The notes under the pieces: generated by a model
What the model was told of the DNA's origin: nothing
The model's database searches: none
Seen by the model: only the letters and a program-made list of their open reading frames with translations
Program-made: the position numbers and the translations under genes
From: Echinococcus granulosus
Lineage: Eukaryota; Platyhelminthes; Cestoda; Cyclophyllidea; Taeniidae
Length of the DNA stretch: 64,000 nt
Direction: 5' to 3'
NCBI RefSeq assembly: GCF_000524195.1
Contig: NW_020170382.1
Location: 791,661-855,660, forward strand
Part shown: in pieces, positions 23,208 through 33,600 of the stretch
How positions within the stretch are numbered: position 1 is the stretch's first letter
How the letters are laid out: the number at the start of each line of letters is the position of its first letter

Positions 23208-23307
23208 NNNNNNNNNNNNNNNNNNNNNNNNNNNNNNNNNNNNNNNNNNNNNNNNNNNNNNNNNNNNNNNNNNNNNNNNNNNNNNNNNNNNNNNNNNNNN
23301 NNNNNNN
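23208..23307. other. Assembly gap (100 N)
   Basis: Exactly 100 N, so a placeholder length. The flanks differ, and no duplicated edge was seen. Confidence 0.99.
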
Positions 23308-23930
23308 CTCCTTGGGAGAGGCCGTACGAGGAATGCAACAGTTGATTTGCACGCATCAGTTAGGGGAAGGCGTGGGTTTGTGCTTTGTGGGAAATAGATG
23401 TTTTGGGAGTTTGGCTGGGTGTTTAGTTGATGCTAAATGAATTTACCAGAGATGTCGAGGGCAAACTATCCGACTTGATATTTAACCAATGGCTACTGAT
23501 CCTTGGACAGCGAACCTAAGAATAAATTTGATGCTAACCTTAAAATGAACTTGATGCTTCGATTATGTGTAGGATTCCTTGTGTGCTCTACAAATTAGTC
23601 TCAAGGTGAATGTCTCCTTTGGAGTAAAGTTCTTTACAAGGCGCTGGTTTAAAAGTTGCTTCGATAGCTATTTGGTCCCATCAAATATAATGGTGAATAA
23701 TTTTTTTGGCTATTGTATTTCAGGTGTTACCCCTAACGTCTCCATAAGCGGGGGAAGTAACCCCTGGTAAAATACTTGTAGATAAACGGCTACGAGGTTG
23801 CTTTATTTACGTGCTTTTGGTAATTAAACTCGTCAAATCGAATTCCTTATGTTCTCCTAATAAAACACTGAAAAAAAACTCTTGTCAGGACTTGAAAAAT
23901 AGCGATAAACATTCATTTTAAGGTTAGCAC

Positions 23931-24041
23931 TGTAGCGATGGCATGGCCAGGAGGCCAGGCCGCCCTGCGGAGGTACGGTGGTGGAGTCCCTAATGGCCTG
24001 CTACTGAAACTGAAAGCTAAACAATCAATTTTAGTACTACA
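23931..24041 (-). mobile_element. Degenerate TRIM LTR with internal deletion
   Basis: On the + strand it starts TGTAGCG like the other LTR copies, then jumps to GGCATGGCCAGGAGGCCAGG and follows the distal half to ACTACA. About 80 bp of the LTR are missing after the first seven bases. No clear target duplication remains. Confidence 0.65.
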
Positions 24042-24925
24042 AGTACTACCAAAAATCCGTGTCATTTACCAACTCAATGATGCGGAATTTCCTGGCAATC
24101 ATTGTGTCGGAATCAGTAACTCTGTCTATCAGAAGCATAGCCAAATGTGTTGCACATCGGTAACTTCGGATATTTAGCATACAAGACCAACTTTTGATGT
24201 ACATGGATGGTTCCTACCTATTTCACTCAATGAACTCAGGTGGTGGGATGCTTCCATTCTAGAAGGTGACTTAAACAACGTTTTTTCCAGACGCCATAGT
24301 ACATTGTGATCCTTTTTCAATAGACTTCCTAGTTAAATTTCGATTTCTTAGGTTTCTCACCCTAGAATTAGTACGTGCACTCAAATTTTTCTCTATATCA
24401 TCTGTAAAAGGGGAAGAAACCTTAGCCATTCAGGATCAGAATCATATTTTGACATCACGGTAGGGTGTGAACACATCTTTGTACCTGTCGGCTGTAAATA
24501 GGTTGTGGCCTCTCACATTGCAGACACGTACACACACACGAACTTCGCCGGTGATACGAGCGTGTGTTTCAGGCGAAATATCAGAGTAGAAGTAGACGTA
24601 GACTGGATTGAAAAAAAGAAGCGAACCCTAATTCATCCGTCAAAGAATCGCAAAGTTTGCAAGAGTAATTCATCTCTTTCTAATAATCGGATGCCCTTAG
24701 GAAGAGTTATTCCTTTTCTACTTACTAGGTACCATTTTGGACTTGAAAAGTATACTTAGGGATCATGAGAGTCCTTTCCTCACTTATTTTCAAACCGAAA
24801 AGACACAGAAATGAGGCGCCCTATTTTACATTCCCTAATTTGTATTTATTTTCTAATATCAAATTTGTTTTGTAGAAAATCCCATAGTACCGATGCAACT
24901 TGAACAAAACCTAGTCATAGATTTA
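24042..24925. other. Intergenic, no gene seen
   Basis: Nothing recognised apart from a short CA run near 24530. The open frame at 24505-24759 looks random. Confidence 0.5.
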
Positions 24926-25421
24926 TTACACGTAACTCTCTGCTTGCATGACTGCAAAAATCCGCTTTCTGGTGACCTCCACGCGCACAACCGCCTTAGG
25001 CATACCATCGTCGCTTGAGTTGTACGAGGGTGTTTGGCGCCAGCCTGCCGACGTCACAAAGCTAAGCGTCTCTGGCTCCACCTCACAGCCTCCTGGTAAA
25101 TGGTAGCAACGGCTATGAAATCGTTCCGTTTTTGTAGAATACTTTTACACTGGTTTGACAGTGCCTTTTTGCTATCACCACGATGGAGTGTTGATGGTGT
25201 GTAGCCCTAGCAGTGCATGGCGAAGCATAGACGGTCCTACTGGGTTCCAGTGTTTACATTTTCGTTGTATATTTACCCAAATAATTTGCACATGAAAATG
25301 TAAATGGTCTGTTTGCGATGTATAGGCTTCACTTAAGGTGAAAGTGAGGTGTATGATATTCCACTCTAGGAGGATGAAAGTGGTATTCTAAAATCTACTT
25401 ACTGTAGTTAATGCATCCCAT
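24926..25421 (-). CDS. Candidate small two-exon gene, unidentified
   Basis: Read on the minus strand. The well-supported part is a terminal exon at 25092-24926: it follows TTTACCAG, encodes 54 residues (GCEVEPETLSFVTSAGW near the start, RVEVTRKRIFAVMQAESYV at the end) and stops at TAA. An AATAAA signal overlaps the stop (24922-24927). A possible first exon at 25421-25403 reads MGCINY, has an in-frame stop just before the ATG, ends at a strong GTAAGT donor, and has the matching phase 1, giving a 61-residue product. If right, Gly2 and Cys3 would suit lipid modification, and the C-terminal SYV would suit a PDZ ligand. The last exon could instead belong to a larger gene with other upstream exons. 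No family recognised. Confidence 0.4.
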
Positions 25422-25701
25422 TTACACGACTGCCATTTAAAAACTGATTTTAGGGTGCAACCGGATTACCTTTTAGTTTATTATCAAGAATGTCGTGCGA
25501 AATTGTTCGTGAAGAAAACCAACGCGGTAAGATTGGCCATTTAATTGGTGAATTTCCTTTAAATACAGTAATCTTTTTTAAGTCTTAGTAAAAAGGGACT
25601 CCGAAACCTATGCTAATTAAGTCTACGAGACCACGCCCTTGGGAAAAGGAACTGCCAATCATAGCTCAGCGGAACTTCGATGAACCAGGTCTGCTGGAGG
25701 G

Positions 25702-25899
25702 TTTGCGGCGCCTCGAGACTTCTCTGAAGATGAAAGAAGATATAATACTTGATAGAATGTGTATTCCCAACGCACAGAAGGGCGTAGAGGGCTACTGGCA
25801 TAGTCAATAGGTCATACCGCCCGGTAAGGGCACAGTGGCGGGGCCTCCCACTGGCTCACCACCAAAACCGAGGGTTAAATAAACAGCTAAGGTATCACA
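25702..25899 (-). mobile_element. Solo TRIM LTR, diverged
   Basis: Matches the LTR family along its whole length (CGAGACTTCTCTGAAGATGA, a central CTACTGGCATAGTC, and GAGGGTTAAAT near the end, closing ATCACA). The first bases have decayed and no target-site duplication was found. No interior sequence flanks it. Confidence 0.75.
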
Positions 25900-26577
25900 G
25901 GTTAAAATACAAGCACTGTATTTATTTCATTCAATAGAGAGAATTCTTGTCCGGAGCCAATTTGACCTGATGGTAAAATGCGCCTTTTAATCATATACAT
26001 TTATTATTACATCACTTCAAGAATTTCAACTGGCACACTGAAAGCCGAGTTGTAAAATGCGTATCAAAGCACTGAATACAAAGAGGTATTTGACAAGCAA
26101 ACCACAAATTCGTGCCAGAATGTGACACACAGCTCGTGTATTGAGTACTTTCTAATGGAAGTGGAAATGAAGAAACTGCCATGTGACATGGGAGAGGGAG
26201 TATTTAATTTCACATTTTAAGTAAAATAATCTCATTTTTGGGTCTTCAATTTCCAAGAGGGTTATAACTATTTGAAATTTATCTAGACTTTAGAGTCCTG
26301 CCTACGACCTGACTGTTGCACAGTACCTTTTAAAGAGCGTGCACTTCGAGTTCCCATACATAAATAGACCTCTTTCCGAAACTTTTCCTTCCAATTTGTG
26401 CTGTTTAAGTACTCAGATTCGCCTTATTTGGTTTCTCTTACTTTTAACGCTATGATTATTCTGCGATTTGAATTAATGTCGCATCAAATCCAAACATCCA
26501 CGTTGTCATTCAATCTTGAATTGATCAATACTAGGACTTGGAGGTCGAGTAACCACTAACCAGACTGGGCGCTTGAA

Positions 26578-29303
26578 ATGCAGTCGAGGTGTGTGGAGGC
26601 TGTGGGCACCTTCTTCTCTTGCTTACTTCCGCTGCTGGGGGTCTTCGTTACTGGGCAAATTCCCCTTCAGCTCAGACCGATGAAGTGTAATAAACGTACC
26701 GATTTTAATGCGCTCTGCCAGTCAGCCTGCCATGATATTCTCGTCTCGGAGTTTGGTTTTTGTGGTGAATCGATTCAGTTCACTGCGCGCCATTACAATC
26801 TGAAGGAACTGACAATTTCTCTCGGTAGTATATTTAATGTAGGTCTTTTTAAAAGTAATAAGGGTTCATTATAGCTGCCAAATAATCAAATTTTCCACTT
26901 TATAAAACAGACCCCCTCAACTTGTCAGATTCCGTATGCATTAACATTCTTAGTCCTTCTTTTGATACTGCTATTTGAAATACCAAATTTTGGAGCTGTC
27001 TAGGTTTTATTGGTAATTGAATTTTCAGGTTTTTTTGCCTGATTTTTCATATACTAAGAAACCACTCCACTAATTCAAAAAATCCACATTTAAAATTTAT
27101 GCGCTCTACTTTGTGAAGTAGGTTACCAGTTAGTTAAAACAACGAACATATCATATTTATCTTCTCCGACATTGTCTTTTGCAATTTGAGAAACAGATGT
27201 ATGCCTTAATTCAGCCCTGAATTGTATTTACTTCTTCCATATACATTGTTCAAGGTGGTTGATCCATTCATTAATGACGGAATCGCATAATTATGTTCCT
27301 AATACGGCATCTCTTATGCAAAGCACCTTTTACTTTAATTTTTGGACTGACACTACGTTGCAGGTCTTTTGTTTGCTTGCACACTTACCCAAAAGACTCC
27401 TTCATTGTGGACGAATTTCCTCAACGGTTAGTACAATACGACTAGCGCAATCCACTTAATACCTTTACACATTTTTGGCTAAGGCATGGTAAACGATGTA
27501 CTTCTATGTTGAAATATCACTCACGACAATTTGACAGTCGGTCTTACACCCTCAGCCTTTTTGAAAGTCCCCTATTTCTCTCAACCGCAGCACAATGCCA
27601 GGGAAGAAGAAAGGCATTGGCGTGAGCGTAGATCGGTAAGTTGGGAGCAAGTATTGTCTGAAGCATAATATTACTGCTTGGCTGTTGTACTTATTGTCAG
27701 AATATGTAGACCGAACATTAACCAAAGCAAGGAAACAAATGAAAGCTCTTTTTCATTCTCCCTCCACTATGTTTCTTTCGTTATGTCAACCATGGCGTTC
27801 AAGTTCCAAGGTTGTCATTGCTATCGATGCATAACCCGAAATCGTTTCTTGTCTAATTGTGAAAGTTGATCGTTCCATGCCTTGTTTTAGTGGTGGGATA
27901 TCTTGTGATGTTTTACTCGTGAGAATTAAATTCCCCAAACCCCAGAGTACATGCGCATAATTCGCGGGAAATATTCTCCCATAAAATCCTATTCGTGAGT
28001 CTTTTATGATTAGAAAGGGCCAAGCGCATGATTTGTGATTCCTTTGAATCAGGATATTCTTGTCTACTACTGCTAAGTCATTTCCCGCGTTTACATTTTT
28101 ACTTACCGTTGTTTTACGCGTACATTAAAAACCGACGCATTGTAGGATTTCAAAAGGAGGAGTGACGTTAAGATAAACTACACCCTGGCAATTATTGACG
28201 AGGACTACACAATCCAGTACCTCGTCTTCTTCAATGACGTAAGTTGAAGTGGTTTCTTAAGCCTCAGAAGTAGGTTGTCTTACTGACCGTTGCTATTAAT
28301 AATATTTCTGCAACTTTTACTACCTACACTGGGTAAGTAGAACGCGTGCCCACAAAGGCACCGATTGACGTTGGTTCGCTTTGTAAAGATGTTCTTTCAA
28401 TAATTCTAATAGTTCAGCCAAATATTTTACACTTTCTTAATCATAAGGAGATTGTTGATAATGACTTGTGACTTCAGTCTCGTTAAATGTCGAATCACCA
28501 AATAGGCAATAATGGGTAGTTCAGTAAATGATTGAATACGGGACTGGAAAATCTTTAAAAGAGAATAAGCCTCTTACTTAAAATGCGTATTGCTGTTGGA
28601 ATAGAAACGTTGATTGGACCCATCCCACTTTGCTATAACTGTTGTCTCGAAATGGCCCATTTTGCCCTCACTTTAAACGTTTTAAAAATCGCCTAGGGGG
28701 AATAAGATTTCCTAACTGCTAGACAATAGTTTTAAACGCTTGTCGGCAAACTGTTTTAAAAAATTTGACTCCTTGTGATCGCAAACGATGGTAAAGGTCA
28801 ATTAGAGCAATGCTAAAACAACGAGCGTGACCTAAACAGACCGACTGTTCACAGCCAATGGCCCAAAAATATGAACTGAAATTAGCAACTGTACACTGTG
28901 GTGCAGTTTCGAATTCAAAACATTCTTTTTGAGTTTTAGGTAAAACCACTGGCATTTGACTGGAAATTACACGGCCATCACGACGTCATAGGTGGGTAGC
29001 GAAAATTAAGAAGTAAAATTACAATTTTAAACTCGTGGTGCTTATGTGCTAAATGTTTCTGACCTGCAAGTTGCAGTTTTATTAATTTTAGATCTGTGGC
29101 ATGGGCTGAAGCAGTATTCCAAACCAATCCGACTTCGGAAACAGATGTGGCGAGTTGTCCTTTTTGAATTTATCAACAGGTCGGATTTTCCACTGCGGAA
29201 ACCCTTACCGCCACTACGGTTGGATTACACTGCAGACCTAAACAGTCTGGGTGGTACAATTATAGCTGTTGGGTACTACTGTGTTACCGTAAACGTTCAG
29301 TAA
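26578..29303 (+). CDS. Unidentified five-exon gene, about 220 aa, N-terminal signal or anchor
   Basis: Predicted exons are 26578-26838, 27591-27635, 28146-28238, 28940-28991 and 29092-29303. All have GT-AG borders, intron phases are 0, 0, 0 and 1, and the joined length is 663 nt (220 residues plus stop). Residues about 10-26 are hydrophobic (VGTFFSCLLPLLGVFVTG), suggesting a signal peptide or membrane anchor, followed by three cysteines within about 20 residues (CNKRTDFNALCQSAC). Exons 2-5 read REEERHWRERRS, NYTLAIIDEDYTIQYLVFFN, FDWKLHGHHDVI and RLRKQMWRVVLFEFINR. AATAAA lies at 29434, 131 bp past the stop. I do not recognise the family. The link between exon 1 and the rest, and the 45-bp exon 2, are the weakest parts. 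The last exon could instead splice on at 29250 or 29253. Confidence 0.45.
28940..28991 (+). CDS. Unidentified gene, exon 4
   Basis: 52-bp exon between GAGTTTTAG and GTGGGT encoding VKPLAFDWKLHGHHDVI. Its entry phase continues from the exon ending VFFND, and its exit phase matches the next exon (DLWHGLKQYSKP). Confidence 0.5.
29092..29303 (+). CDS. Unidentified gene, exon 5 (probable last exon)
   Basis: Follows TTAATTTTAG and encodes DLWHGLKQYSKPIRLRKQMW, FEFINRSDFPLRKPLPPLRL and a short tail to TAA. It is a basic and proline-containing stretch with good coding character. Confidence 0.5.
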
Positions 29304-30300
29304 CCCAAAGAATAATTTACTGCGTGTATGCGTTGCCAGCGTCTTCCGTTAGTAAACCATAGTGGTTTCACTTTGCGGTTTTAATACAAATGTGCAAATT
29401 TTTTGGACAATTGGTAGCCATACAAGCGTTGTTAATAAAATACACTGATTACTGACCGACTTTTGGTCCTGAGCAGTACACAGCTGGTGGAGCCTCCCTC
29501 CCCCAACAGCGTTCGCCAGATGAGATCAAAACCTTAACAGCTACGCATCATTACTAATAAGTCCAAGTGTCTTTATAGGCGTACAAGCATTTAGTAACTG
29601 CCACTTTGGGCTTGTGAGTGATTTTTGAGGCACCAACTACGGTGTGATGGCCGAATCTGGACGACAGCCTGAAGCAAGGAGCTACACGGTGATTGATGTT
29701 TTGACTAACTTTGCAAATTCCTCACTCACTTTAAATTAAACTTATGGTGAAAAAAGGTGCTTTAGTCTTGTTAGTAATGGATTCTCTACTGCACTGATGC
29801 AGCCTGTGAAGGCTCTAGGGACAACTCGGAGATGCATCGAGGGCGGTGACTCACGACCGTGGACTATTACCAATAAAAGTAAGCAAAAAAATTATTTATC
29901 GTAAGTGGTTTTATGTTAAGAGATGTCCTTATGTTGTCGTTGAAACAGAAAAATGAGTAAAGCGTAGTATTAAAAACGTACAAAATATGAAACCGTTATT
30001 TCGCATGTCTAGACAAAAAGACAAAAGTACAAATATTAACATTTGACTGGTTTAATTTTGAGGTGTTTTTGTAAATATTTCGACTCGTGTGATGGTGTTT
30101 TATTAACCTAGTAGTTTGGAGGCTTACTTGAGTGCTATTAGGTCTTCTTCGTTCTGAGTGTTGACTGATGTAAATGGGTAGTCAACATGCTAAACCCAAA
30201 AAGGCTGCCTCAGAAAGTGTCGACCGAAATTTCACCTTTCGACTTAATAAGGGTGGGTCGGAAAAGCTATGTATTTAGTCTGCACAGATAATTGGTTTAT
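29304..30300. other. Intergenic region between the unidentified gene and ABL
   Basis: Contains an AATAAA at 29434-29439, probably serving the upstream gene. The true 5' exon and promoter of the ABL gene may lie here or further upstream, but none could be identified. A short ATG frame at 29647 with a GT donor has the wrong phase for the first ABL exon found. Confidence 0.4.
29434..29439 (+). terminator. Candidate polyadenylation signal AATAAA
   Basis: Lies 131 bp after the stop codon of the unidentified gene, so it is a reasonable 3'-end signal for it. The hexamer is common in AT-rich DNA, so this is only suggestive. Confidence 0.35.
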
Positions 30301-30438
30301 TTATTGCCTAATTTCGCCTAGCTAGGATTAAAAACTGGGGAAATCATACCCAATCTAGGGGGCACTCGCTTATTGCCTAATTTCGCCTAGCTAGGATTAA
30401 AAACTGGGGAAATCATACCCAATCTAGGGGGCACTCGC
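30301..30438. repeat. Perfect tandem duplication, 2 x 69 bp
   Basis: Unit 30301-30369 is repeated without any mismatch at 30370-30438, followed by the first four bases of a third unit. The unit contains the palindrome CCTAGCTAGG. It lies just upstream of the first ABL exon found. Perfect identity means either a recent duplication or an assembly artefact. Confidence 0.95.
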
Positions 30439-30494
30439 TTATTTGCGTCTTGTCACGTGGCTTGTGGTAATTCAAAGTCGCATTGCGTTTGTAG

Positions 30495-30635
30495 GCAAAA
30501 AGTCGAAGTGTGGTGATGATGGGACATCTGTTTCTTCCCTGGACGTGATGTCGGTCCCTGACGGTGATTTAACAGCTCTGTATGATTATGACCCTCCTGT
30601 AAATGTACATTGGTCTGCTATCGTCGTAAGAAAGG
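30495..30635 (+). CDS. ABL: ABL exon: N-terminal linker and start of SH3
   Basis: Starts after GCGTTTGTAG two bases short of a full codon, so an exon ending in phase 1 must precede it. Encodes [16 protein letters not shown], then [11 protein letters not shown], the first SH3 strand with the ALYDY motif. An ATG at 30549 could start a shorter isoform. Ends AAGG before GTAAGT. Confidence 0.75.
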
Positions 30636-33600
30636 GTAAGTTTGGTTTAATTTTGTTGCTGGCAATTTCGAAGTATTTTTCCTGGCCCATGTCATTTGAT
30701 AAGCGGCGGCTCTATTCCTGGTTGTAGATGCGCGAATGGTAGTGTTGCATAACTTTACTGCATTGGCTTGTCACTTCTAACCGTTTTAAATAGGTTTACT
30801 TGGTTTTCCCGAATATTACGTTAATTAGTCGGATGGCTTCCTGAAACTGTGGGACTGGGGCATCCACACTTCCAGTCTGATAAGACGTTCTGCCGTACAA
30901 TTGATAGTCTCTTCAAGAAATGCTGTATTCTTTTATCAATCTCTGAAGGTATGGCACATTCATTTTCGATCAATTTACCAGATTTTCCCATTGTTTCGTT
31001 TGGAATTAGTACGTTTAGTGTCAACTGCGATCAATTCTCTATTCTCAGGTTTTGGGAACTCGTCTCATTTTAAAGATCTTAGAATTTTATTTTTAACTTT
31101 AAAGGATTAAACTTTTCCGATTTTTGGTAGGTGACTCACTGTGGTTGTACGGTCGGAGCTCCACGGGCGATTGGTTGGATGTGCTTTGTCGACGCACAGG
31201 CGAACGGGGCTGGGTACCAGTATCATGTCTCTTCGATCCGACTTCGTCAAAACCTCTCATCGCCTCTGGCGCTGCTACTGCCTCCTCCGCCCCCAGTGCT
31301 CACGTCTCCTGTCCCAGTCTGATCGGCGAGCGATGGTACCACGGCGCTATTCACCGGAGCTATGCGGAATATCTTCTCAATAGCGGCATAACTGGCAGTT
31401 TCCTTGTGCGCGAATCCGAGAGCAGTTTCGGCAAACTCACTCTCAGTCTCCGCTCCGACGGACGCATCTTCCACTACCGTATCTCCACGGATGAGAACAA
31501 CCAAGTGAGTCGCTGTTTGAGGCATGGTACCTTCAGTATGTCTTCATCCTGCCTTTTTTTGCTCACAGATATTTCCCGGTTTCTTTCTTCCACGCTTCTC
31601 ATCTAACAACCGCGGCAGTTCTCTAGTTTATTACACCTGATTTCTCTGTGGTCTGGTTCCAGTGTTGCTCGTCTTTGTTACAATTGTCGCTGTTCAGTTA
31701 TAGGGTCCTCCCTCTTTGTTCCCATTTCATTCCCATCCCATGGGCTCAAGCTTGTGGGAACAACAATACCTTTAGTATTGGTGTCGGATTTGGGCGCTTT
31801 CCCACCGTATTTCCACTATTTTGCCACCCAGATGTCCTACGTAAATTCATATCTCCTTCCTCTTATTGGTATTCTATTCTATGAGAAAGAGCTTGATTGT
31901 TGTACAAGTTTAAGCAAATCTTTTCATGAAACCGTTGCTGGCCAAGTATTTTTTAATGTTGATTAAGTGATAAACATTCCATACGTCTTTTAATGGGCTG
32001 GTGGTTAATTCTAGCGGGCGGAGATTTACTAAATCACTGGCCACCTTAGAGGCACTTAGCGCCGAATGGGTGGAAACTTCAGTGCTCCGTTTAAATTTAA
32101 CAGTCTTTTACTATAAATACATGTGTTAATGGTAAATGGGGCTTTGTGTTTGTTAAAATACATTTTTTCCGGTCTCCTAGCTCTGCTTCAAAGATCACAT
32201 TGCATCTTTTGAGAATTTTCATGCTATGTAACAAAAACATGTTTGCTTTAAGCTCATTCTTGATCTTTCTAGTCTCCCGCGCATGGAGTTCTACGCTGTG
32301 CTCTCTGTAATGCCGATAATACAGCTTAATCCAGACTTGTATACATTCACAGCACTTTCGAGTTTAACTGGGTGCCACGGTTGTCGGTGTGTACCTCACA
32401 CCGTTACTTCAATGTTTGATTGGGAAATTCAAATGCGATTCTCATCCTTTTTGATTCACAGTTTGATGTACTGCTTGAAAGTTGTTGTGTCGGCTGTGTA
32501 TCATCTTGCATCATGCGATTACATTTACGTCAGGCATGGTTTTCGGACCCTTTTGCGACTTCTTCTTGTGATTGTTATCGTTCTCGCGTTGCTTGGTTGC
32601 TTTAGGTCTTCAGCTGTGCGGAATATGGACTTTTGGTCATTTTTATCGGAGCGCATATTTGATTTTCCAGTTGTCGGGCCCTCGACGTTCAACCTTTTCC
32701 TGGGTTGGCTGTAACATTTACTGTCATGGAATTGTTCGTACTTTTTGAGGGCACTTTGCGTAAAGTATCAACTTTGCGGACGACATTTATTGTGCTCTCA
32801 AAAGGGAAGTATCTACAACTCTTTATCATCCCCTTTTATGTGGATGATTTTTCGTCGCACTATCACGGTAGCTAGCGCGCCCCAATTATGGCCCGCAAGT
32901 AGATAGTAGAGGCGGCAGCCTCCCGGGTGTGTCAAGTTGGTCGCGCGCCGTAAGTTAATCTTTCCTCCTTTTTTGCTTCCTCTGGCCAAGTGCAATCAAT
33001 CCATCGGATGTTGGTCACATACACACACACACCGTTTCTCTACTCCCTGTGTGGGCTCGTCTCGACGCCCCGTCAGGCTGCTTGGACTACGAGGGCCTGT
33101 TCTACTGCTACCGCTGCTGATGTATTTACTACGAAATGAACCCTGTGCACGCATGAACCAAAATAGTTACTATCCATCGGTCGTGTCGATTAGCTGTCTC
33201 CTGGTGCTCATGCGTTGTCTTTCGTCTCCGTCTGCGGTAGAAAGGATATTAAGGCAAACTTTTTCGTGGATCGGTAGATCGTCTCGTCTTTTAGCACTAG
33301 TCGCTGAGTTGCTCTTGAGGCGAGGCATCAGCCCTCGGATTCCCCATAACTGCATCGTACCCATGTGGAAGAGTTGAGTGCTTGGCGTTTGGGTATACAG
33401 TTGTCCAGGTACTACTACTGCATAAATCAATTGATAAATTTAAGTTTTTATGAAATTTATCGCTTGCCTATCAGCCGAGCAGTTTCAGAAGTCTTAAATC
33501 AGGCTTGTGGGTTTGGGTACAGGTTGGGTGGAATCTGAAACCTGTGAATGCATTTTCACGGACACAGACAACCTATGTAGGTACTGAATTGTGTCTACAT

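Noticed and set aside
29647..29688. Possible ABL first coding exon (MAESGRQPEARSYT, followed by GT)
   Set aside because: It ends in phase 0, but the first ABL exon found needs a phase-1 donor. GT alone is weak evidence.
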